Assembly: GCA_947460165.1 (NCBI GenBank)
Contig: CANHKH010000237.1
Span: 1 to 5,722, forward strand
DNA: 5,722 bases
Reading direction: 5' to 3'
Source of the DNA: Comamonadaceae bacterium
GTDB taxonomy: Bacteria; Pseudomonadota; Gammaproteobacteria; Burkholderiales; Burkholderiaceae_C
Below are positions 1-5,722 of the stretch, piece after piece (within the stretch, counting starts at the first letter, position 1; every line of letters starts with the position of its first letter). The notes below the pieces were generated by a model. It saw only the letters and a program-made list of their open reading frames with translations, had not been told where the DNA came from and made no database searches. The translations under genes were made by a program, and so were the position numbers.

Positions 1-255
1 AAGGCGCTGGGCATCGCCAGCACCAACCCGGTGGACGAGGCCAAGGTGGCCGACCTGGTCAAGCAGCTGTCCAAGCTGGGCATCACCGAGGTGGACGTGG
101 TGCACGTCAATGGAGACAACCATGGCATGGTCGAAACATTCGAAATCAAAACTGTGGCCCAGACGCCGGTGTTCACCGAGGTCAAGCTGTTGGGTTTCAA
201 CGAGGACATCAGCCACGCCTTCGACCAAGACATCCTGCACAAAATCAAGCATTAA
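1..255 (+). CDS. C-terminal end of a protein of unknown function; candidate type I secretion substrate (5' partial)
   Basis: The frame is open from the first base of the window and ends at TAA, giving 84 residues. The first ATG inside it, at 31, is probably not the start, because the frame continues upstream without a stop. Visible content: an amphipathic helix (roughly VDEAKVADLVKQLSKLGI), a strand-like stretch (TEVDVVHVNGD), then alternating strand-like and acidic segments ending in the basic, His-containing tail ILHKIKH. There is no Cys, no membrane segment and no Gly-rich RTX nonapeptide in the visible part. The family is not recognisable from this fragment. The gene ends 10 bp before an ABC exporter gene of the PrtD type, a position often held by the exported protein, and such exporters read an uncleaved C-terminal signal. 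The substrate role is therefore inferred from context only. The tail lacks the acidic-plus-hydrophobic ending (such as DxxV) seen in many PrtD-type substrates, which weakens the case. Confidence 0.75.
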   Translation, partial: KALGIASTNPVDEAKVADLVKQLSKLGITEVDVVHVNGDNHGMVETFEIKTVAQTPVFTEVKLLGFNEDISHAFDQDILHKIKH

Positions 256-273
256 GATCTAAGCCATGCTTGA
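245..273 (+). promoter_or_regulatory. Inverted repeat enclosing stop codon and sequestering the exporter start codon
   Basis: TCAAGCAT (245-252) is the exact reverse complement of ATGCTTGA (266-273), with a 13-nt loop between them. The loop begins with the upstream gene's TAA stop (253-255), and the right arm begins with the ATG of the exporter gene. In mRNA this would pair the start codon into an 8-bp stem (3 G-C and 5 A-U pairs). No good Shine-Dalgarno sequence lies between the arms. The layout suggests that ribosomes finishing the upstream gene open the stem and restart on the exporter gene. It is not a terminator, since no T-run follows. The repeat is seen directly; its regulatory function is inferred. 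Confidence 0.5.
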
Positions 274-2050
274 CCTGCTGCCCCACACGCCCGAAACCAA
301 GGACACCGAGGCGCCGGTGCGCAAGATCCTCAAGCAGTGCCGCCAAGCCTTTTTTCTGGCCTTTGTGCTGACCTTTGTGATCGACCTGCTCAGCATCACC
401 CCGATGCTGTACATGATGAGCACCATGGACCGGGTGCTGTCCTCACGCAGTTACGTCACCTTGTTTTCACTGACCTTGCTGGTGATTGCCTTTTATGTGT
501 TCTGGTCGGCCCTGGACTGGATCCGCACCCGGCTGATGATCCGCATCTCTTTGCGCATCGACTGGGACTTGGCCGCCCATGTGTTTGACGCCTCGTTTCG
601 CCGGTACGTGGGGCGCAAAAATATCAATGTGCACCAACTTCTGGGTGACTTGCTCTCGTTGCGGCAGTTCTTCACCGGCGGGTCGGCGCTCACCCTTATG
701 GATGCGCCGTTCGCGGTCGTCTTCATCTTCATCGGTGCCTTGTTCCACCCCTATTTGGCCATTTTTGCGGTTGCTTCCTCGGTCTTGATGGTCGCGGTGT
801 CCTACTTCAGCATCAAGATCACCACCCCGATCCTGAAAGAGGCTAGCGACGCCAACACCGAGGCCACACGCGTGGCCTCCAGCAGCCTGCGTCAGGCTGA
901 AACCACCCTGGCGCTGGGCATGCTGGGCGGGGTGCGCAATCGCTGGTACGAGCAGCACCGCAAGTTCTTGACCAACCAGGTGAACGCCAGCGAAGCCACG
1001 GGCTTGATGGGCGGCTTCTCGGGCTTCTTGCAAAAGGCCTTGCCCTCACTACAGATGGCCCTGGGCACTTATTTGGCCATTCAAGGCCTGATCACCGGCG
1101 GCATGATCATGGCCGCCTCGATGCTGATCAGCAAGGCCGTTTCTCCAATTCAAAAGCTGATCGGCAGCTGGAAAGACATTGTTTCTGCGCGATCAGCTTA
1201 TGAGCGCCTCAACGAACTGCTGGTGTTTGACCGCGAGGCCAACAAGGGCATGGAACTGCCGCCGCCCCAGGGCCTGTTGGTGGTGTCGAATGCGGTGGGG
1301 GTTCCCCCGGGCCACGACAAGCCCGTCATCTCAGATTTGAATTTCTCGATCCAACCCGGCCAGGTGCTGGCAGTAGTGGGCCCCAGCGCCGCTGGTAAGA
1401 CGTCTTTGGTGAAGTTGTTGCTGGGCGTCTGGGCACCGGCGGACGGCAAGATCCGCTTGGATGGCGTGGAGATTTCCGAGTGGAGCCACGACGAGGTGGG
1501 TCCCTTGGTGGGCTACGTGCCCCAAGAAATTGAATTCTTCGAAGGCACGGTGGCCGAGAACATCGCCCGTTTGGGGGTGGTTGACGCCGAAAAGGTGATC
1601 GCCGCGGCCAAGCTGATTGACATGCACGAGATCATTTTGGGTTTCCCCAAGGGCTACGATACGCCGCTGGGCGAGACCGGCTTTGCGCCCTCGGGCGGCC
1701 AGCGTCAGCGCTTGGCGATTGCCCGTGCCGTGTATGGCATGCCCAAGTACGTGGTGATGGACGAGCCCAACTCCAACCTGGACGAGGTGGGCGAGACCGC
1801 GCTCATCAACACCGTGCTGGCTTTGAAACAAAACGGCGGCAGTGTGGTCATCACCACGCACCGCCCCCGCCTGATCAATGTGGTGGACATGATGCTGGTG
1901 CTGAAGTCGGGCCGACAGGTGGCGTTTGGCACGGCTGCCGACATGCTGGCCGCCGTGCGCAAACTGCAGGCGGTGACCGAAGGCGAGGGCGCTGCACCCG
2001 AACCCAGCGAACCCAGCCCCGCCCCAGCGGCGCAACTGGGCGGCGCTTGA
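266..2050 (+). CDS. Type I secretion ABC transporter, permease/ATPase fusion (PrtD/HasD/RsaD type)
   Basis: This 594-residue inner-membrane exporter uses ATP to push a substrate with a C-terminal signal through the adaptor and outer-membrane channel encoded downstream. The membrane part (about residues 28-300) has six likely hydrophobic segments near 28-51, 63-82, 141-160, 162-184, 253-274 and 276-296. It carries the family-typical DRVLSSRS-TL stretch (55-66) and FFTGG (135-139). The ATPase domain (about 335-565) shows Walker A GPSAAGKT (372-379), Q-loop Q420, the ENIARLG region (431-437), signature PSGGQRQR (475-482), Walker B VVMDE with catalytic Glu500, the PrtD-type PNSNLD D-loop (501-506) and switch His532. 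All catalytic residues are present, and the length matches the family. There is no N-terminal C39-like domain, which argues against the HlyB/LapB type. The signature starts with Pro instead of the usual Leu. The C-terminus (about 572-594) is a low-complexity Glu/Pro/Ala/Ser tail. The start ATG lies 10 bp after the upstream stop and has only a weak ribosome site. Confidence 0.96.
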   Translation: MLDLLPHTPETKDTEAPVRKILKQCRQAFFLAFVLTFVIDLLSITPMLYMMSTMDRVLSSRSYVTLFSLTLLVIAFYVFWSALDWIRTRLMIRISLRIDWDLAAHVFDASFRRYVGRKNINVHQLLGDLLSLRQFFTGGSALTLMDAPFAVVFIFIGALFHPYLAIFAVASSVLMVAVSYFSIKITTPILKEASDANTEATRVASSSLRQAETTLALGMLGGVRNRWYEQHRKFLTNQVNASEATGLMGGFSGFLQKALPSLQMALGTYLAIQGLITGGMIMAASMLISKAVSPIQKLIGSWKDIVSARSAYERLNELLVFDREANKGMELPPPQGLLVVSNAVGVPPGHDKPVISDLNFSIQPGQVLAVVGPSAAGKTSLVKLLLGVWAPADGKIRLDGVEISEWSHDEVGPLVGYVPQEIEFFEGTVAENIARLGVVDAEKVIAAAKLIDMHEIILGFPKGYDTPLGETGFAPSGGQRQRLAIARAVYGMPKYVVMDEPNSNLDEVGETALINTVLALKQNGGSVVITTHRPRLINVVDMMLVLKSGRQVAFGTAADMLAAVRKLQAVTEGEGAAPEPSEPSPAPAAQLGGA

Positions 2051-2066
2051 GTATCATTTTCCGTCC

Positions 2067-2096
2067 CCACCGCACGTTTTTCCCATTGTCCGGTGG
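2067..2096 (+). repeat. Short inverted repeat in the exporter-adaptor gap
   Basis: CCACCG (2067-2072) and CGGTGG (2091-2096) are exact reverse complements separated by 18 nt that include a T5 run (2077-2081). They lie in the 72-bp non-coding gap between the exporter and adaptor genes, upstream of the adaptor's ribosome site. The stem is short with a long loop, and no T-run follows the right arm, so it does not look like an intrinsic terminator. It could be an mRNA processing or stability element, or chance. Confidence 0.25.
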
Positions 2097-2109
2097 CTGC
2101 TTGTTGAAG

Positions 2110-2125
2110 AAGGAGGCCCGACTTG
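2110..2125 (+). promoter_or_regulatory. Strong Shine-Dalgarno site with TTG start for the adaptor gene
   Basis: AAGGAGG at 2110-2116 is a near-perfect match to the 16S rRNA anti-Shine-Dalgarno sequence. It lies 6 nt before TTG at 2123, which opens the long adaptor frame. No ATG lies nearby in frame; the next in-frame Met is at residue 87, past the transmembrane segment. The ribosome site therefore decides the start. The other genes here have weak or no recognisable ribosome sites. Confidence 0.85.
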
Positions 2126-3445
2126 CTTGGTTCTTGGATTGACAGTTGGAACCCGTACAACCCCAAAAAACTGCAAGGCAAGGGCCTGCAGCCGATCGAT
2201 GTGGAGGAGTCGGCCATCCGCCGTTCGGCAGCGCGTTGGTTTTTGGCCTTTTTTGCGCTGTTCTTGGGCTGGGCCTTTTACGCGCCGATCGACGCAGGCG
2301 TGACCGTTCCAGGCACCGTGGCCGTGGTGGGCAACCGCAAGCAGGTGCAGCACCCTGGCGGCGGTGTGGTGGAAGAAATTATGGTGAAAGAGGGCGCCGA
2401 AGTGAAAGAGGGCGACGTGCTGTTGCGCGTCAACCCCCTGAAGAACACCGCCGACCTCACGGGCGTGCAACTCCAGTACATCAACCTGCTGGCCACCGAG
2501 TCCAGGCTCAAGGCCGAGCGCGACAACCTGGGCGGCATCGTCTGGGTGCCAGAACTGACCACGCGCTTCAAGCCAAACAACGAGTACGTGCGGGAGGCCA
2601 AGGAGCTGCAGGTGCGCTTGTTTCAGTCCCGCAAGTCCGAATACCAAAGTCAGGTGGCCAGCCTGAACGAGCAGATCAATGGTCTGACCGAGATGATGGT
2701 GGCCAAGCGCACCCAGCAGCGCAGCCTCAAGGAAGAGATGACCAACACCAACAAGTTGGCCAACGACGGCTTTGTGCCCAAGTCCCAGGCCAACCAGGCC
2801 GAGCGGCAAAACAGCGACATCGAGTCCGCCATCGCCAGCACCCAGGCCGAGATTGCCCGCGCCCGCCTGCAGATCAGCCAGCTGCGCAGCGGTGTGCTCA
2901 AAGAGGTGGACAACCTGTTGCAAGAGATTCAAAAGAACAAGGATGCCATGCTGACCCGCTTGGCGGCCTCGCAGTTCGACCGCGACATGGCGGCCGTGCG
3001 TGCGCCCGTGAGCGGCAGCGTGGTTGGCCTCAAGGTGTTCACAGTGGGTGGCGTGATCACCGCCGGGCAGGTGCTGATGGAGGTGGTGCCCAAGGATGAA
3101 ACCTTCGTGGTCAACGCTGAAATTCCGGCTTCCATCATCGACAAGGTGCGGGTGGGCATGACCACCGACCTGCGCTTCACCAGCTTCAATCAAACCACCA
3201 CACCGGTCGTCCCTGGCCGCGTCAAGGTGGTTGGCGCGGACAAAGAACCCACCCAAAATACCAATAAAGAAGAGTTCTACTTGGGGCAGGTGGAGGTGAC
3301 CGCCGAGGGTTTTGAAAAACTTGCCGGCCTACAGCTGCAGCCGGGCATGACCGTGGACGTGATCGTCAAGTCGGGCGAGCGCACCTTCATGAGCTATTTG
3401 CTCAAGCCGCTGACCGACAGATTTGCGGTTGCATTTAAAAACTGA
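2123..3445 (+). CDS. Type I secretion periplasmic adaptor (membrane fusion protein, HlyD/PrtE family)
   Basis: This 440-residue protein links the inner-membrane exporter to the outer-membrane channel. Visible order: a cytoplasmic N-terminus (1-36), a single membrane segment (about 38-54, WFLAFFALFLGWAFYAP), the first half of a lipoyl-like domain (about 74-105, with HPGGGVVEEI and VKEGAEVKEGDVLL), a long helical coiled-coil hairpin (about 115-285, rich in Gln, Glu, Lys and Ala), the second lipoyl half (about 291-322, VRAPVSGSVVGL then GGVITAGQVLMEVVP) and a beta-barrel region. It ends in the family-typical C-terminus GMTVDVIVKSGERT-SYLLKPL-DR (408-433). The length and C-terminal motif match PrtE/HasE-type adaptors closely. 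The start is TTG behind AAGGAGG. The gene follows the exporter by 72 bp and precedes the channel gene by 40 bp, so the three are probably one transcript. Nothing is truncated. Confidence 0.95.
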   Translation: MLGSWIDSWNPYNPKKLQGKGLQPIDVEESAIRRSAARWFLAFFALFLGWAFYAPIDAGVTVPGTVAVVGNRKQVQHPGGGVVEEIMVKEGAEVKEGDVLLRVNPLKNTADLTGVQLQYINLLATESRLKAERDNLGGIVWVPELTTRFKPNNEYVREAKELQVRLFQSRKSEYQSQVASLNEQINGLTEMMVAKRTQQRSLKEEMTNTNKLANDGFVPKSQANQAERQNSDIESAIASTQAEIARARLQISQLRSGVLKEVDNLLQEIQKNKDAMLTRLAASQFDRDMAAVRAPVSGSVVGLKVFTVGGVITAGQVLMEVVPKDETFVVNAEIPASIIDKVRVGMTTDLRFTSFNQTTTPVVPGRVKVVGADKEPTQNTNKEEFYLGQVEVTAEGFEKLAGLQLQPGMTVDVIVKSGERTFMSYLLKPLTDRFAVAFKN

Positions 3446-3498
3446 TTCAGAAAAATTTGACTCAAACGATGGTAAATTAGCAAACATGAAAAATTTGC
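3429..3498 (+). promoter_or_regulatory. AT-rich pocket around the channel gene start, with a 9-bp direct repeat and a possible extended -10
   Basis: By count, 19 of these 70 bases are G or C (27%), within an otherwise GC-rich window. AAAAATTTG occurs twice, at 3451-3459 and 3489-3497, the second copy being the first codons of the channel gene. TGGTAAATT (3470-3478) resembles an extended -10 element (TGnTATAAT, 4 of 6 core bases). No good -35 lies 16-18 bp upstream, and transcription from it would begin almost at the ATG. The pocket may serve as an unstructured translation start, an internal promoter or both. The composition is certain; the function is a guess. Confidence 0.3.
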
Positions 3499-4724
3499 GC
3501 ATAACCTTGATTTTTGGCATGTCTGCGGCTCTGGGTCAGGCGCAAGCCTTGGATCTCATGGCCGACTACCAAAAGGCCAGTAACTACGACCCGGCCTTCC
3601 AGGCCGCGCTTGCCGACTTCAAGTCCAGCCAAGCCTCGGTGATGCAGGCCTACACCGCCTACGCACCCACCGGCAGCATCAACAACTCGCGCCTGCAAAC
3701 CGACGCCACCAGCCGCACCACCTTCACCGTGAGTCAGCCGCTGTTGAATTACGAGGCCTTGGCCATGTTTCGCCAAGCCGAGCCGCGCAAGGGCTACGCC
3801 AGCGCCAACTTCGTCCTCAAGCAGCAGGACCTGGCCGTGCGATTGTTGAAGGGCGCCAACGCCATCATCCTGGCCAACGAGAACATCAAGCTCAACACCG
3901 CCAAGTCCAAGGCGCTGGAGCAGCAGTACCTGGCCGCCAAGCGCAAGCTGGAGTTGGGGCAGGGCACGGTGACCGACCTGCGCGACATTGAAGTCAAAGC
4001 GGCGCAGGCCAAGTCGGCCCAGATCAGCTATCGCAACCAGTTGGAGACCGCGGCCAAGCAGTACGCCGCCATCACCGGCGAGCGCCCCGTGCTGTCGGAG
4101 TTTGTGCTGCCGCCCAAGCATGTGAGTTATGCGCTCAAGCCGACCGAGGACTACGTGGACTTGGCGCTGCAAAACAACCCCGCCATCTTGGCTGCCAAGT
4201 TTGGACAAAAAGTGGCCGAACTCGAGGTGGACAAGGCCACCGGCGCGTTCTATCCCACCTTGGCCGTCACCTACTCGAACAGCAAGTCGGCCACGACTGA
4301 AAACAAGTACACCGCCTTTGTGGTCAACCTGCCGCTGAACGCGGGCAGCTACTTTGCCCGCCTGGGTGCCTTGTCCGCCTTGGACAAGGCCAAAGAAAAC
4401 CGCCGCGACACCGAAGAGAAGGCCCGCGTGGAAGTGGACAAACTCAGAGCGCAGATTGACACCGCGGCGGAAGGTCTGGACATCCAACTCGACGCCATCA
4501 AGGCCGCTGAGCTGAGCGTGGAGGCCAACGCCAAGAGCTATGAGGGCGGCGTGCGCAGCGCGGTCGATGTCTTGAACGCCATGCAAACCGTGTTTCAGGT
4601 GAAAAGCGAGTACGTGTCGGCTGTCGCCAGCCAAACCGAAAACCTGTTGATGCTGATGAACCTGTCCAATGCCAACCCGAATGAATCTTTGGAGACCGCG
4701 TACAAGTACTTGTTCGCTCGTTGA
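3486..4724 (+). CDS. TolC-family outer-membrane channel of the type I secretion system
   Basis: This protein forms the outer-membrane and periplasmic tunnel that completes the exporter. The start is placed at ATG 3486 because it gives a signal peptide: MKNLR, a hydrophobic core (TLIFGMSAALG), then AQA followed by LDL, with cleavage likely after Ala21. The frame extends upstream to a TTG at 3423, but that would put 21 charged residues before the signal and overlap the adaptor gene. The 412-residue precursor shows the internal duplication of TolC proteins. Half one has YDPAFQAALADF (34-45), the YAPTGS turn and VSQPLLN (82-88). Half two has ALQNNPAI (227-234), FYPTLAVTYS (255-264) and VNLPLNAG (280-287). 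Long helices fill the remainder, ending with SAVDVLNAMQTVFQVKSEY (358-376). It is somewhat shorter than E. coli TolC, with a compact loop between the strands of half one. The ribosome site is weak. Confidence 0.92.
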   Translation: MKNLRITLIFGMSAALGQAQALDLMADYQKASNYDPAFQAALADFKSSQASVMQAYTAYAPTGSINNSRLQTDATSRTTFTVSQPLLNYEALAMFRQAEPRKGYASANFVLKQQDLAVRLLKGANAIILANENIKLNTAKSKALEQQYLAAKRKLELGQGTVTDLRDIEVKAAQAKSAQISYRNQLETAAKQYAAITGERPVLSEFVLPPKHVSYALKPTEDYVDLALQNNPAILAAKFGQKVAELEVDKATGAFYPTLAVTYSNSKSATTENKYTAFVVNLPLNAGSYFARLGALSALDKAKENRRDTEEKARVEVDKLRAQIDTAAEGLDIQLDAIKAAELSVEANAKSYEGGVRSAVDVLNAMQTVFQVKSEYVSAVASQTENLLMLMNLSNANPNESLETAYKYLFAR

Positions 4725-4751
4725 TTCATACCTGACGATTGCATCACCGCC

Positions 4752-5722
4752 ATGTCGACCAAGTCCAGCGTCAAAGAGCCGGCCAAGGCGCCTGCTGCTG
4801 ACAAGCGTTCAGTCGCCCCCAAGTCTGCATCGCAAGAACAGAAACTGAAGGCGGAGCTTGTCAGGGCGCTTGAAGAAAACGAGTTGCTGCAACTGCAGCT
4901 CCTTCAGGCGCAAGAGGAGCTGGTGGAGTACTTCGAGCAAAAAATTCAGCTTGAATCAAAACCTGCCACCAAGTCCAAGGCTGATAAAGACAAACTGGCG
5001 CAATTAGCGGACGAGAACGCTGAACTCAAGGCCGGCCTGAAGAAGCTTGCCAGTGAGTTAAAACAAGCGTCGCAGAACACCCAACAAATCGAAGAAATGG
5101 AGCTGTTGTCGCTGCAGCTTCATCAGGCGCAAGAGGAGTTGGTCGAGTACTTTGATCAAAAGCAGCGGTTCGAACATCTCTACCTGGGCTACAAGGCGCG
5201 CTGGGACCGGCTGGAAAAACGCTTGCCCAGCTACGTGGACTTCGGTGCGCTGGAGATGCTGCGCTTTGACAATGTGTCGGACATCCCCACACTCACTTGG
5301 CGCATCAAGGAGTACGCCCAGGCCGGCGTGGCCATCCCCGAGCTGCAGTTTGAGACCGTGCTGCACGACGGCCATCCTGGTATTGGTTTGGCGCGAACAG
5401 ACAAGCCGTCTGCGGTCTTCGTGCCCAAGCTGCTGACCACCAACCCCAGCTACCTGAGCAGCTTCCTGAGCTACTCGGCCTCGGAGTACAGGCAGATTAG
5501 CGCGATCGTCACCATCTTTGAGCAGCTCGAGGCCAGCAACTGGCAGGGGTTTGAATTTCCGGCCAACTTTGACGCCAGTTTCTGGCGGCCCTCACTCAAG
5601 ACGCTGATGCTGCAACTGAAGGCCCTGCCGCCAGTGCTGCGCTACGACGACGTGGTGCTCAAGCGGGAGCTGATCAACCCCGACTACGAGCACCTGTGGC
5701 TGGAGTTTCGCGGCCTGGAATT
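4752..5722 (+). CDS. Coiled-coil protein with duplicated LQLxQAQEELVEYF module, function unknown (3' partial)
   Basis: ATG at 4752 opens a frame that stays open to the window edge, giving 323 residues so far. There is no signal peptide or membrane segment, so it is probably cytoplasmic. Residues 1-30 are low complexity (Lys, Ser, Ala, Pro). Residues 31-140 are strongly helical and coiled-coil-like, with two copies of one module at 44-64 and 117-137 that share 18 of 21 residues. A Lys/Glu/Leu-rich helix (about 74-107) separates them. From about 141 it becomes globular and aromatic-rich, with GYKARWDRLEKRLPSY, an LQFETVLHDGHPG-like strand-turn region (198-210) and WRPSLKTLMLQL (278-289). I cannot assign an enzyme or named domain. 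From memory, modules like LQLHQVQEELE-YF occur in proteins encoded near bacterial surface-glycan and secretion genes; this needs a database check. The gene follows the channel gene by 27 bp with no clear ribosome site, suggesting coupled expression, and the module region looks richer in A than the flanking genes. Confidence 0.85.
   Translation, partial: MSTKSSVKEPAKAPAADKRSVAPKSASQEQKLKAELVRALEENELLQLQLLQAQEELVEYFEQKIQLESKPATKSKADKDKLAQLADENAELKAGLKKLASELKQASQNTQQIEEMELLSLQLHQAQEELVEYFDQKQRFEHLYLGYKARWDRLEKRLPSYVDFGALEMLRFDNVSDIPTLTWRIKEYAQAGVAIPELQFETVLHDGHPGIGLARTDKPSAVFVPKLLTTNPSYLSSFLSYSASEYRQISAIVTIFEQLEASNWQGFEFPANFDASFWRPSLKTLMLQLKALPPVLRYDDVVLKRELINPDYEHLWLEFRGLE
4881..4943 (+). repeat. 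Coiled-coil module copy 1 (63 bp, in the downstream gene)
   Basis: This encodes residues 44-64 of the coiled-coil protein: ELLQLQLLQ, then AQEELVEYFEQK. It matches copy 2 at 51 of 63 bases and 18 of 21 residues, with the 15-bp core CAGGCGCAAGAGGAG identical. Most base differences are silent, which points to an old duplication kept by selection on the protein rather than a recent copying event. Confidence 0.8.
5100..5162 (+). repeat. Coiled-coil module copy 2 (63 bp, in the downstream gene)
   Basis: This encodes residues 117-137: ELLSLQLHQ, then AQEELVEYFDQK. It differs from copy 1 at only three residues (Ser for Gln, His for Leu, Asp for Glu) and lies 219 bp (73 codons) downstream in the same frame. 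It joins directly to the globular part of the protein, so this copy may be the ancestral one (inference). Confidence 0.8.

Noticed and set aside
31..255. A complete 74-residue small gene starting at ATG 31
   Set aside because: The frame is open upstream to the window edge with similar sequence character and no ribosome site before the ATG, so it is more likely the end of a longer gene.
467..1033. Minus-strand and +2/+3 open frames inside the exporter gene
   Set aside because: They overlap a fully convincing ABC exporter and have compositions typical of shadow frames.
2067..2096. Intrinsic terminator between exporter and adaptor genes
   Set aside because: The stem is only 6 bp with an 18-nt loop, and the T-run lies in the loop rather than after the stem; the genes must also work together.
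2054..3256. Long open frame on the minus strand opposite the adaptor gene (400 codons)
   Set aside because: It mirrors the adaptor gene exactly, gives a His/Leu/Gly-rich protein with no recognisable domain, and reflects GC-rich codon bias in the real gene.
3457..3478. TTGACT (3457-3462) as a -35 paired with TAAATT (3473-3478)
   Set aside because: The spacing is only 10 bp, far short of the 16-18 bp needed, and no -10-like hexamer lies at the correct distance.
3423..3485. Upstream TTG start for the channel gene
   Set aside because: It would add 21 mostly charged residues before a clear signal peptide and overlap the adaptor gene; ATG 3486 fits much better.
3477..4634. Long open frame on the minus strand opposite the channel gene (385 codons)
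   Set aside because: Same explanation: the real gene has a signal peptide and TolC motifs, while the antisense product is a biased Gly/Leu/Val/His-rich translation.
4722..4754. Stop-codon readthrough fusing the channel and the coiled-coil protein
   Set aside because: The two genes are in the same frame with only one TGA and nine sense codons between them, but the channel is exported while the next protein looks cytoplasmic, so a fusion makes no functional sense; a shared frame occurs by chance one time in three.

Overview
The window is a compact, co-directional block of five genes, all on the + strand. The DNA is GC-rich with G/C-ending codons, and the gene style resembles Betaproteobacteria, perhaps Comamonadaceae. 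That placement is an impression from codon use and protein style, not a search result. The core is a complete type I secretion system: an inner-membrane ABC exporter (266-2050), a HlyD/PrtE-type periplasmic adaptor (2123-3445) and a TolC-type outer-membrane channel (3486-4724).

Layout: (1) 1-255 is the C-terminal end of a gene that starts before the window. It lies only 10 bp from the exporter gene and is the natural candidate for the secreted substrate, though its 84 visible residues carry no diagnostic motif. (2) The 245-273 junction is a perfect 8-bp inverted repeat whose right arm contains the exporter's ATG. This looks like a device for translational coupling. (3) The three secretion genes follow, with gaps of 72 and 40 bp. 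The adaptor starts at TTG behind a near-perfect Shine-Dalgarno sequence, and the channel gene starts inside a strikingly AT-rich pocket. (4) A further gene runs from 4752 off the right edge. It encodes a cytoplasmic-looking protein with two copies of a conserved coiled-coil module, followed by a globular region I do not recognise as a known enzyme.

How they would work together (inference): the exporter recognises a C-terminal signal on the substrate, the adaptor bridges the periplasm and the channel releases the protein outside, as in the PrtDEF, HasDEF and RsaDEF systems. The exporter has no N-terminal peptidase-like domain and so belongs to the PrtD type rather than the HlyB/LapB type. The fifth gene is the least explained part. 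Its coiled-coil module resembles one I recall from proteins encoded near surface-glycan and type I secretion genes, so a role in modifying or handling the secreted surface protein is possible but unproven.

I see no tRNA, rRNA, CRISPR array, insertion sequence or convincing intrinsic terminator. No stretch longer than 300 bases lacks a gene.
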